From contig JAIVFI010000001.1 in NCBI GenBank assembly GCA_025558095.1, positions 696,501-760,500 on the forward strand: a DNA stretch of 64,000 nt, in the 5' to 3' direction. This stretch comes from Hyaloraphidium curvatum (Eukaryota > Monoblepharomycota > Hyaloraphidiomycetes > Hyaloraphidiales > Hyaloraphidiaceae). This document shows, in pieces, positions 19,540 through 28,995 of the stretch. The notes below the pieces were generated by a model. The model was given only the letters and a program-made list of their open reading frames with translations, did not search any database and was not told where the DNA came from. The stretch's first letter is position 1; the number at the start of each line of letters is the position of its first letter. A program made the translations under genes and the position numbers.

Positions 19540-21175
19540 ATGCCCGCCGGAGACCTCGTCGACTTCACCCCCGACGAATGGCTCGCCATCCTTCCCGCCG
19601 CCGTCGCCGCGCCGCGCCGCACGCCCGGCTCGGGGCCCTTGACGTCGCCTACCGATCCCGCTGCTCTGGCGCGCTCGGAGCGCCCGCTGACGCCCACGGC
19701 CCTCCGTCGCGAGGTCGGCGCGCTCAGTGGGCACCTCGCGGCTTGGATCGGCCTGCAGATGCTGCTGTCGCCGCTCAACGCGCGTTCCGGCCTGCGGTTT
19801 TTGGCCTTTACCGTCGCCGCCCTCGCGCTTACCCCCGCGCCTGCGATCCTCAACGACGGGCGGTTGTCCACTCGAGCTCTGGCCTGCGGCATTGCAGGAA
19901 GCTGGGTGGTCTTCCTTTTTTCCACTGTCGGCCTCATCCGAGCGACGTTCAGGGCAACGTACTTCGGATCGTCGCGAAACGCACGGCGAGGAGCCAACAG
20001 CCGCACCCCAGCACCGGTCGCCGCCCCGGATATCGATCTCGGATCCCATCCCCTGGCTACGATCGCCAGATGGAAGGAGCTCCTCGACCTCCAAGGCCCC
20101 GCGGGCGCTGCGGATGAAGCCGTTGGATCGGACGCAGTTCAACTCGGGCACATTCCCTCGGAGCTCGTGGCCCACCGGGACGGTGATCCGATGTGCCCTT
20201 GCGGCCTGCAATCGTGTTCGGGCGCCGTAGCTGCGCGTGCTGCGTGGTCTCGCGCCGCCGAGGTATGCACCCGCATGGTGCTCGCGATGACCGGGATGAG
20301 CCTCTTTCCGTACACTGCCGCCGTCACCTTCGCTGGCCCGTTCTGGTCTGCCTGGTGGTGGGCTCTTTTAGGCGCATTCTACTACGCAATGGATGCGTTC
20401 TTTTACCTCACCGGCACACCTGGCAGATTCAGTGCCTCGTTTCCAGCGATGGGTCTGGCAGAGAAGCTTCATTTCAGGGCGATGTCTCTCGCCCTCGATT
20501 CTCTACTGGATCGCTTGGATTCCCGGCTTACGAGCACCGACGGTGAGGCTGAGCAGGACGAAAAAGCTCGTACAGATGGGGAGGAAAACTCCGAAGAGCT
20601 TTACATACGGCTACATCTGCTGCTCTCGAGGATCTGGGAGAGGAGGATACCACACCTTTTTACGGGCGACCGCACGAGCTTTTCCCTGTTGTGCTCCGGA
20701 GTGGCTATCGCCGTTATTCTGAACCTTGTGAGTGCAATCATAAGTACCACAGTTTCGCCTCGGCTGATCCGCGGTCGTCGCCTCGTTGCAGATCGGCGGA
20801 CTCTGCATCCCGGCATGGCTCGTTCTCATCACCGCCTGGGTCTTCGTCATCTTCCTTCTCGACTTTGTGGCGATCGCCGCCTCCAACTCGCAGATCCGCT
20901 CCGTCGTCGCGCTCTACGTGACAGCCCGCCAGGCCCTCCGCCGCATGGCGCTCCTGCACCGCACGCACCCCCTCGCCTCCGAGCTCGACAGGCACGACCG
21001 CATGCTTTCATCCCTCTTGGACGTCCGCGGGCTCGAGATGCGGTTCTGGGGCGTCCCGGTCGGGTACGGCACCGTGAGGACGGTCGCGGCGACGATGCTG
21101 ACGGTCGGGTTCGCGCTGTGGGGGCTGGCGAGGGGGAGCGGGATCTATCTCACGATGGAGTCGGTCTGCTACTGA
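19540..21175 (+). CDS. 7TM-C: seven-TM membrane protein of the cassette family
   Basis: Two exons (19540-20727, 20792-21175; 64-nt phase-0 intron, GTGAGT donor) give 523 residues, starting at the first in-frame ATG (MPAGDLVDFTPDEW). Closest relative is gene A: TM3/TM4 (SLFPYTAAVTFAGPFWSAWW) and the loop after TM4 are nearly identical. The CPCGLQSC loop, EELYIRLH helix, SNSQIRS motif and TMESVCY ending are all present. The N-terminus is about 70 residues shorter than in B. It lies in inverted orientation to A and B and is the 5' gene of cassette 3. The 3' flank seen right after the stop of A and B is missing here, because about 1.1 kb with a ChaC gene intervenes. Confidence 0.84.
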
Positions 21176-21404
21176 CCGTCTTTCCAGATGGCGTTCTGCC
21201 TCCGGCACAATTGAACCCGCGGATGAGTTCTATAGTTAAAGCAGATGAGTGGAAGGCTTAGTCCAGCTTATTCAGGCACAAAAATTAGTTGCATGATGAA
21301 CTTGGCTGCCTGCCCAATCAAGCTGGGCACGCGCGGATTTCCACGTAGAAAGGTCGCCTTCGGCTCAGCCATTCGACGTTCCCCGCGCTCCGTGACCAAC
21401 GACC

Positions 21405-22106
21405 ATGTCCACCGCCACCCAAATCAGGCGCGAAGGACTGACCGCCGATGCCGTCCGGGGGTTCCAAGCCGTGCTGCGCGAAAAGCTCCCCGAATGGCAG
21501 TTTCCGAGCCCCGAGGACGTCGACGCGAACAGGTTGACCCTCCTCTCCGAGCTCCCCGTGGACTCGGACCTCTGGTTCTTCGCCTACGGGAGCATGATGT
21601 ACAACCCCGCCGCCGACATTGCCGAGTCACGGAAGGCGGCGCTGCGCGGGTACCGCCGGTCGTTCAACTGCGAAGCTCCCTTTGCGCGGGGCTCCCCCGA
21701 GTCTCCCGGGCTAATGCTGGCCATCGAGCCCGCTCAAGACGCCGTGTGCCAAGGGTTGGCGCTCAGGATTGAAGCCGCCAAGGTGGACGACGAGACGCGG
21801 GCGATCTTTTTCCGCGAGATGATCGCGGGTTTCTACAAGGCCGTCTGGGTGGATTGCACGCTGGATGGCGGGGAGACGGTGCGGTGCTTGACGGTGGTCG
21901 CCGATCCCACCCACGACGGCGTTGTTTTTCTGAGCCCCGACGAGAAGGCTGCGAGGATTGCAAAGGCAAAGGGGATGTTGGGTACGAACCGCGAGTACTT
22001 GTACAAGATCCGCGCAGAGCTGGCAAAGCTCGGCATCGCGGACGCGTACATGGATGATTTGTTCAAAAGGTGGTGGCCATCACGGGCGAAGCTGACGGGG
22101 TTGTGA
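21405..22106 (+). CDS. ChaC-like gamma-glutamylcyclotransferase
   Basis: Single exon of 233 residues, ATG 21405. The ChaC/GGCT fold signature is plain: DLWFFAYGSMMYNP (substrate-loop YGS motif, about residues 54-67), GYRRSFNC, RGSPESPGLMLAIE, CQGLALRI, FFREMI with the likely catalytic Glu, YKAVWV, and a tail NREYLYKIRAELAKLGIADAYMDDL. ChaC enzymes release 5-oxoproline from gamma-glutamyl peptides, chiefly glutathione, in the cytosol. Order and wording are closer to bacterial ChaC than to typical fungal Gcg1, and there is no intron. The gene sits between the stop codon of 7TM-C and the conserved 3' flank block, a site where genes A and B have nothing. That supports insertion, possibly by horizontal transfer, but needs a phylogeny. 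Confidence 0.88.
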   Translation: MSTATQIRREGLTADAVRGFQAVLREKLPEWQFPSPEDVDANRLTLLSELPVDSDLWFFAYGSMMYNPAADIAESRKAALRGYRRSFNCEAPFARGSPESPGLMLAIEPAQDAVCQGLALRIEAAKVDDETRAIFFREMIAGFYKAVWVDCTLDGGETVRCLTVVADPTHDGVVFLSPDEKAARIAKAKGMLGTNREYLYKIRAELAKLGIADAYMDDLFKRWWPSRAKLTGL

Positions 22107-23991
22107 AGCCGGCCGACCTGTAGGCGCTGTACAACGCGATCTCAATCGGGCGCGGAGCGGTGAGGACGGTCGGTCGGGAGGGGCCACTGCATTTATTGTA
22201 AGACTGATATTGAGTATACTTCACGCCTATGAGCTTGGCAGCGCCCGATCCGACGAGATCGGCGAGCCTCTCAACCCGTAGGGACCTCCGCCCACCGAAC
22301 ACTTCCCCGCCAGCAACGGCGCGCTCGCGGGAGCGCAGGTCGGACGGATGTGCTTCCCGGCCGCTGTTTTTTGGGGCGGTTTTCGCGGGCGGCGATGCTT
22401 CCCGCGCGGGAAGCGGGGCCCGCGCCGGGGGAGTTGCGTCATCGGGGGAGCATCTCTCAACGGGTCGTGCCGGCATCAGCGGGTATCATTGGCGGAGTAC
22501 TTCAAACGTGCTAGGGGGGGCGATGGATGGCGTCTGCGGGTCAGATTAGGGATGAAGTCGGGCGGATGGACGAAGGTGGCGCTGGGCAGGTATTGGAAGG
22601 ACGGCCTAGCAAGCCAACGCTGCCCGCAGACGGCCAACGAAACGATCTTGCCGGACGATGGGAAGCCAATCATTGCATTTCCGCGTTTCAAGTATAGGAT
22701 ATCAAGGTCTTGAAGGAGCGACATGATCGCCCGGGGCGGTTGCTGGGTCGACGCCGCTGAGGTACCGCGTGGCACTCCGATTCCGGTGCCGCCCTGTTTC
22801 ACACAGACCTGGTACTGCCCGGGCACGTGCTTGCACGACCAAAGAAATCCTCCTTTTCTTTTTCGAATCGGCCGGGCATGGAGCCATTCGCGGGGCACTC
22901 CGAACCGCGTCGATGGAGACGCGCTTTCGGCACCGGATCGCCCATATCGCAGACCCGGACAGCACATCGCAGGGGCATCTCCGGCCCCTACATTGGTCAT
23001 TGGAGGATGCGCTAGTTTTGCGCGGCTTGCCGAGCACAGATGGCCCAAGTTGCCGGGGATGCCGGCTTCCCGCGTTTCAGAGCCGGCCTGATTGCAACTA
23101 CGCGGCAACCCGACGAGGCCAAGCCCCGGGCGACAGATGCCTCATCGGGATATCATCTCTGTTGGCGCGTTTCAGCAAGATCGGACTGCTTCTCTCCTCG
23201 GGGATGCCGTTTTCCAGGGCCCTGGACGAGTCGAGGTCGCGCTAGACGCGCGCGCCTATTTGGCCCAACAAATAGCCTTCACCGCTAGCCTCCTCTGGCC
23301 GACTTGCCCATTCTCCCGGGGGCGGATCCCGCGCACACTACCCGCGGAGGGCGCTCCGCCGCGCGCATCGGGTGCTCCGCGGACGCCCGGCGCGTCGCCC
23401 GCGCCGCCGACCGGGATCGGAGCGCGAGCGCGAGCGGCCGCCGTGGGTCGCGCGTACCCGCCCTCCCGCGCCGGCAGCCCCGCGGGGCGCGCGCCGCGGT
23501 CGCATTCGGTGGGTTTCGGCCGCGCTCCCTCGCCGGCAGTCGGCGCGCCCGGCGCTGACCGCGGTTCGCCAGCAGGACCGCCGACCCGCCCTGCCGCCCT
23601 TTTGCCGCCGCGCGCACGCACACCTCGCGGCCGCACGTGCCCCGCGGCGCCGCATTAATTGCCCCGCGCCAGAGGGGATCGCGCGGCACGCGGCGGATCC
23701 TGTGTCTCCGGAGCGGCGCGCGAATCTCTGGCTCCGGACACAAGGGTGTCAAGGTGACGGAGGAAACCCGCGCCGAAGGCACCGAGTCCCTTTTCCTGGT
23801 AAGTTGCCATCAGCTGATCATCGATCGCGTGCGGCGCGATGGCGGGCCGGACCTGGGCTGGGCTCACGACTGTTCTCGTCCGACCCAGTATTCGTCGCTG
23901 TCGATCCCGTCGGCCTTTCGCTTTGGGCACTTCGACTCCTCGGCCGCGTCTACGCTGAACGGCCGTCGAATTGCCAAGGCGCTTGGGGCAA
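22107..23991. repeat. GC-rich spacer element of cassette 3 (inverted copy) with third 3' flank block
   Basis: No gene is supported in 1.9 kb. About 22255-22440 is, in inverted orientation, the diverged third copy of the 3' flank of genes A/B (plus strand reads GCCTCTCAACCCGTAGGGAC). About 22680-23690 is the inverted counterpart of 4880-6040. Recognisable pairs include GGGTCTGCGATATGGGCGAT (reverse complement near 22960) with GGGTCCGCGATATCCGCGAT near 5768, and a shared GAAAAGGA..ATTTC/ATATC stretch. Purely non-coding similarity places cassettes 1 and 3 as an inverted duplication. Confidence 0.6.
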
Positions 23992-24876
23992 ATGGGTCCC
24001 AAGAAGCAGAGAAAGTTCGGCATCAGGAAGCGGAGGAGGGTAGGCATCCGACCAGCTTGTGCACAAGCTGTCGTTCCTGTGAGCTGCCCCGGCCTTTTGC
24101 GCCTTCTGTTCTGACACACGGTACAGAGCTGGTGGACCCCTGCGGTGGCAGCAGTTCAACGCAGCCACCCACCCGCGCCGTCCGAAGCCAAACTTCTGCC
24201 CATCATCGAGGCCCTCGGCGGGACCAGCCCTCGCGAGCAACGGCTCCGCACAGCCGCTCTCATTAACGAGTACTGTCGCGTGGGACTGCTCATGGCCCAG
24301 CAAGACCTCGATCCCGCGCTGCTGGGCAGGGTCTTGAAGGACGCTGTTTCAAACGACCACGTCGAGTTCCTCACCGGCGCCTTCACGCATCGCTGGCCGT
24401 ATCGTGACATTGTGCCCGCCGATCTGATTCCATGCGCCGTCGAGAATCGCTCCTGGCGCTGCCTTGTGGTCCTGGGCGCCGCCGCGGGCGCCGACCCAGA
24501 CCACTCGGCCCTCGTGCGCGGCAGCATCCGCGCCTCCCTCAACTCCTTCATCGAGCGTATCACCGGCGCCAAAGTCGAATACGTGCGCGCCTTCTGCGAT
24601 GCCGTGCTCCCGCTCTTCCACCCCCGCCAGATCAGCTACAGCGACAAGGTCGAGGTGATCCTCTCGCTCACGGACCCGCTCCTGGAGGACGTGGTTCGGG
24701 AACCCCTCCTCAGCTCGCCGATTCTGGGACTGAGGAACATCCTCCGTTCGCCTTCGGCTCGTGGCGAGATCCTGCAGGAAGCCATTAAGCGCTGGGACGC
24801 CCAAGCGCGGCCGGAGCTGCGGGCTTCTCTGGAGGCCATGCGCGACAGCGGGCCGCCGGAGCCCGCCTCTCTCTAG
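23992..24876 (+). CDS. HR3: helical soluble protein, HR family
   Basis: Two exons (23992-24039, 24127-24876) give 265 residues. The main exon has no usable ATG at its 5' end, but an upstream ATG (MGPKKQRKFGIRKRRR) leads to a GTAGGC donor. A CTGAC branch site and pyrimidine-rich ..GGTACAG acceptor restore the frame. The basic leader could be a nuclear or ribosomal-type signal. The body is helical and carries the HR signature VRAFCDAVLPLFHPRQISYSDKVEVILSL followed by V.EPLLSSPILGL. It lies downstream of 7TM-C and 324 bases upstream of 7TM-D, all on the plus strand. Exon 1 is inferred; exon 2 is firm. Confidence 0.65.
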
Positions 24877-25200
24877 CTCTCGTTCGACCGCTCTGCTTCC
24901 CATTTACCTCTTTGTTCCGCGATACCCGACAGATCCGGCCGGCCCGGAGTACCGCACCAACAACCCGTAAAGTAGCACGCACTTCAACAGATGGAAGGAT
25001 AACCTTGGACAACTTTGGCGCTTTGACGCTTTTGTCATTGTAAATATTGCTTCTCGGTTGGGAAGCTTTCGTGCTTCGTCGAGGACCGTGATTGGATTAG
25101 ATGAAACGATGCTCTTGCCTGCGGGCATGGGAGACAGGGGCGAGAGAGGCGCGTGTCCTCGAGTTTAGTCGCACACGTTCCACAGCTTCCTTCTGCCTCG
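24877..25200. other. Intergenic between HR3 and 7TM-D
   Basis: 324 bases with no gene. It is less GC-rich than its surroundings (for example ACTTTGGCGCTTTGACGCTTTTG near 25015) and must hold the 3' UTR of HR3 and promoter of 7TM-D. No repeat recognised. Confidence 0.5.
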
Positions 25201-26883
25201 ATGTTGCCTGCGGGCGACGACACCGAGTCCGGCGGACTTGAGCTTGGCAAATGGGCGGACGACCCGGGGACGGACGACCGGGCGGAAGGGCCCGGAGAAG
25301 CGCGGCGGAGGCGCGTTCTCGCGGGCTCCGCGGCAGCGGGACCTCCGTCGTCGGCCGAGCGCAGCGACTTCACGCCGGAGGAATGGCTCGTTCTTTTTCC
25401 ATCGCCGCTGCCTCCTTTGGACGCGTTTGGAGGCATTGGCTTCTCGCAGCACGCCGATCCGGCCGCGGCTCTGCGTGCAAGCGAGCCGCTCACTGCGGAC
25501 GCAATGCTACGCGAATTTGACCACGCGGTCCTGCATCTCGCGGCGATATTGGGACTCCGCTCGCCACTAGTATGGAACACATGGCTTGCCGCCGCGGCCT
25601 TCGCGCTGAACGGCGCCATGTCGCTCGCACTCCTGGGCACCGCGGCAGCATGGAACGACGGGCGCTTCACGCCGACGGCGATCGGCGTCGGGATTGCAGC
25701 CGTGGCCCTCTTGTTCGCGTCCTTGTTTACGATCTTTGCGAGTGCTGCCGTTAGTTGGCCACCGATCTCGAGTGTGATGGACTTCGTTGCGCCGGCTGGC
25801 ATGTTTCGGTGGCTTCGCGCAGTGCGGAGAACAGACAACCGGCAGTTGCAAGCCAAGGGCAATGCTTCCGCCGCCGTCGGTGGCAACCTCCTTCAGCACC
25901 TGCCGGACGATCCAGACTGCCCTTGTTCGAGCTGCTTGCCGAAAGTGCAGCTCTTTGCTGGGGTATTGGCCTTGCTCGACGAGATATCGAACGGTGCCTT
26001 CTTCATTACCATGCTCTTCATGATGGTCTTCACGCCCTACGTCACGTTTGGCGGTCGGATTTGGACCACCTGGTGGAGTGCGTGCATCGGGGTCTTGAAC
26101 GGTAACGTGCTTGCCGCATCTCAAATCCTTAACATTCACGCGTAGCCCTCTACAACAGCTCTTTTCGTGCTCTCGTTTGTTTTCAACACTTCCGGGCGCT
26201 TCTTAACGATCGCCAACTTGGCTTACGCGGCTCTCGAACGCCGCCTTCTGCGACGCGCAACGACACTTGCTATGCAAGACCTCATTGCGGCCTGTCACGA
26301 CGCCGCATCAGAGGCGGACAACTCGGACGGATTCCGCTTGCTTCGCGGCACTGGCTGGCTCTATGCGCACCTGCACTACCGGTTTGCGAGCGTCTGTCGC
26401 GTAAGGGACAAGCAGGACCAGGCCTTCGTTAGCAGGCTCGTGGCGATCACCGGTTTCCCCGCCGCCATCATTGGCATTCTGCTTTCGATCACGACGGGAC
26501 GATGCTTACCAGTCTGGCTGCTCATCTTTCTGCCCACACAAGTGCTTTACTTTACCGTGAACGCCGTCCACGTGGCGTCGCGAAACGCCCTCCTCGACAC
26601 GGTCGCCGGCGTCTACCGCGACGCGCAGCGCGAATTGCGCATGCTCGCCGTAGCCGCGGGCCCGGGCCCGCTTGCCGACGCGATCGGGCTGCACGACGCC
26701 GCGATCGCGTCGTTTCTGGAGGCTTCGAGGTACCGCGCCAAGATGTTCGGGTTCACGGTCGGATACGGGACCGTGCGAACGTTCCTGGTGACGCTGGTGA
26801 CGGTCGCGGTGGCCCTGTGGGGCGTGCTCAGGGGGTTTGGCGTGTTTGTGACTGTGGAGAGCTTCTGTCCGTCGGAACCGTGA
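25201..26883 (+). CDS. 7TM-D: divergent member of the seven-TM family
   Basis: Two exons (25201-26101, 26159-26883; 57-nt phase-1 intron) encode 541 residues. Shared features with A-C: FTPEEWLVLFP near residue 70, a TM pair before and over WNDGRFTPTA, a CPCSSC cytosolic loop, WTTWW at TM4, TM5/TM6, a HVASRNALLD motif in place of SNSQIRSV, and a C-terminal TM7 (VGYGTVRTFLVTLVTVAVALWG) ending TVESFCPSEP. The single intron falls inside TM4, at the same place and phase as in genes E and F. The intron used by A-C between TM5 and TM6 is absent. Lies directly downstream of HR3 on the same strand. Confidence 0.8.
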
Positions 26884-27160
26884 AGTTGGAGCGGGCGGAG
26901 GTGGCTTCGAGAAGTTCTGCCCCTCGTGGGATTGCAATAGCCATAGAGGCCTCAAGCCCACCCAACTATGTACAGCTTCAAAGATGCGATCACTACTCCC
27001 AGCGTGCTGATGCGGGTGCCTGCACGACCTCGAACACACAAGCGTCCAACCGCAAGTTGTTGATTCGAAATGGGCCACCTTCAGCCGGCCATCAACAGCC
27101 TTCAGCAGCGAGTGCTTCAGCCGTTGCCCCAGACACGGTCGCGCCAGTACCCACCCCTTG

Positions 27161-27394
27161 CTACTTCTTTGTAAAGGCCCGCCCGAGCATCTTGCCCAGC
27201 TTGTTTGATTGATCCACCATGGCAAGGCCGTCGGCGACCTGCCCCGCGCCCTCCACGGCCTCGGCGGCGTCCAGCACGTCGGCGACCGCCCCGGCGCCTG
27301 GGACGGCGACGTCCAGCACCATCTTGCCGACGAACTTGGCGGCGATGAAGGCGCGCTTCTTGTTGCGGTCGTTGTCGGCGGCGTTCTGCTGCAT
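27161..27394 (-). CDS. Small hypothetical protein, 77 residues
   Basis: Short ORF from ATG 27394 (MQQNAADNDRNKKRAFIAAK). A helical Ala/Val-rich middle (VAVPGAGAVADVLDAAEAVE) may be amphipathic, and the tail is basic (LGRAFTKK). No family recognised and no intron seen. Its codon pattern is plausible, but a competing plus-strand frame overlaps it, so existence is uncertain. Converges with 7TM-D. Confidence 0.35.
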   Translation of the reverse strand: MQQNAADNDRNKKRAFIAAKFVGKMVLDVAVPGAGAVADVLDAAEAVEGAGQVADGLAMVDQSNKLGKMLGRAFTKK

Positions 27395-27815
27395 GGCGTT
27401 GCGCGGGGTTCTTGCGAGACGGTGGGTGGAAATCAGTCAGTCACGCGGCTCTCCGCGAAATCAGTCAGTCATGGAGCAGCGCGGGGCTGGTGCCGATGAA
27501 AGAGAACCAAGAAGGTATTCATCGCTGCACTGAACCATCACCCGATTTGCTTGCGATCAATCATTAATGGCAGAGAAGTTTGCACTCGGGGCGTGCGCCA
27601 GGATTGCACTTCTTTGTCGGCTGTGACGCCGCCCCTTTCTCAATCTTGTCCGGTCCACCTATTGTGCACGCAGAGACAACTCCGCGACTCGCGCTGTCTA
27701 TAGGCAGAGCGAACTGCTGCGGTCGACGCGCGTTCTGCCTTTGGAGCGAGTTTACCTTCCCGTAAGCGCGGCCGTGTCTCCCAAACAACATCAGACCCAG
27801 CAACACAGAAACGCG
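27395..27815. other. Intergenic
   Basis: 421 bases upstream of the oxidoreductase gene. A GAAATCAGTCAGTCA motif occurs twice near 27430 and 27458. Nothing else recognised. Confidence 0.45.
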
Positions 27816-28970
27816 ATGGCCCCGAAACCGCTAGGCGTCGGCATCATCGGCGGGTCGCCCGACCGCGGGTGGGCCGTGGACGCGCACATCCCGGCGCTCG
27901 ACGCGCTCGGGGAGCTCTACAAGCTCACGGCCGTGGCGACGAGCCGGCCCGAGTCCGCCAAGGCCGCGGAGCAAAAGTTCGGAGTCAAAGCCTACTCGGA
28001 CCACCGCGAGCTCGTTGCTGATCCCGAGGTGGACGTGGTGGTGGTGTCGGTCAAGGTGCCGGAGCACTTCAAGCTCGTCTCGTCGGCGCTCGAGTCGGGG
28101 AAGCGCGTCATCTGCGAATGGCCGCTGGGCAACGGGGCTGCCGAGGCGGCCAAGCTCGCCGAGGAGGCCGCGAAGCGCGGGATCCCGAACCTGGTCGGGC
28201 TCCAGGCGCGTTCGGCGCCCGCCTTCAACTACATCCGCGATTTGATCAGGGAAGGCTTCGTCGGCGAGATCATGTCGACCTCGGTGATCGGCAGCGGCAA
28301 CTTCCCGGCCGAAGCCTCCGTGCCGAGCTTCTACTCGTACCTCCTGGACAGGAAGAACGGCGCCACGACCCTCACGATCCCGTTCTCGCACTTCACTGAC
28401 GCGATGCAGTACGCCCTGGGCAGGGAGTTCGTCGAGGTATCTGCGAACCTCGCCGTGCGGCGTCCCAAGGTGCCCGTGGTCGGCGGCGGCGAGCTGGAAG
28501 CCACCGCACACGACCAGATCTCCGTCTCGGGCGTGCTCGAGGGCGGCGCCCCCGCGACGGTCGCTTTCAAGTTTTACCGGTCGCCCGGGGCCAACTTTTT
28601 GTGGGAAATCAACGGGACCAAGGGGGACCTGAGCATCACCGGACCCTCGGGCCACGTTCAGATGTTTGACGTCGAGATCAAAGGCAGCCAGCACGGCAAA
28701 GCGCTGGAAGCCATGCCGGTGCCGGAAAAGTTCCACTGGGTTCCCGCGGGGGTGCCCAAGGGCTCGCCCTTCAACGTCGCGCAGGCGTACGTCCAGGTCG
28801 CGGACGACTGGGCGGGGAAGGAGGTGGCGGGAAGGTCGCCCGCGCCGACGTTTGCGGACGCGGTGAAGCAGCACCGGTTTGTGGAGGCGATCGAGGCGGC
28901 CGCCGAGACGGGGATCAAGCACGTCAGGGGCAGCGACGGGCTGTGGAAGCCGGCGGCGGCGAAGATATAG
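27816..28970 (+). CDS. Gfo/Idh/MocA family NAD(P)-dependent oxidoreductase
   Basis: Single exon of 384 residues, ATG 27816 (MAPKPLGVGIIGGSPDRGWA). The N-terminal Rossmann fold shows the family G-I-I-G-G nucleotide loop (residues 8-13), YSDHRELVADPEVDVVVVSV, and HFKLVSSALESGKRVICEWPLG, where family members have the E-K-P or equivalent motif (here E-W-P). The C-terminal domain covers the substrate site (GGELEATAHDQISVSG). The E-W-P variant and the overall pattern resemble the fungal Gal80-like/galactose-repressor-related branch, so it could be an enzyme on sugars or a regulatory homologue. The final residues (GLWKPAAAKI) match the usual family end. Confidence 0.88.
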   Translation: MAPKPLGVGIIGGSPDRGWAVDAHIPALDALGELYKLTAVATSRPESAKAAEQKFGVKAYSDHRELVADPEVDVVVVSVKVPEHFKLVSSALESGKRVICEWPLGNGAAEAAKLAEEAAKRGIPNLVGLQARSAPAFNYIRDLIREGFVGEIMSTSVIGSGNFPAEASVPSFYSYLLDRKNGATTLTIPFSHFTDAMQYALGREFVEVSANLAVRRPKVPVVGGGELEATAHDQISVSGVLEGGAPATVAFKFYRSPGANFLWEINGTKGDLSITGPSGHVQMFDVEIKGSQHGKALEAMPVPEKFHWVPAGVPKGSPFNVAQAYVQVADDWAGKEVAGRSPAPTFADAVKQHRFVEAIEAAAETGIKHVRGSDGLWKPAAAKI

Positions 28971-28995
28971 GCGGCAATCGGGCGCATTCGATTTG

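Noticed and set aside
25203-26139. 7TM-D ending at the stop near 26143
   Set aside because: A GT..AG intron at 26102-26158 removes the stop and restores TM4-TM7 with family motifs.
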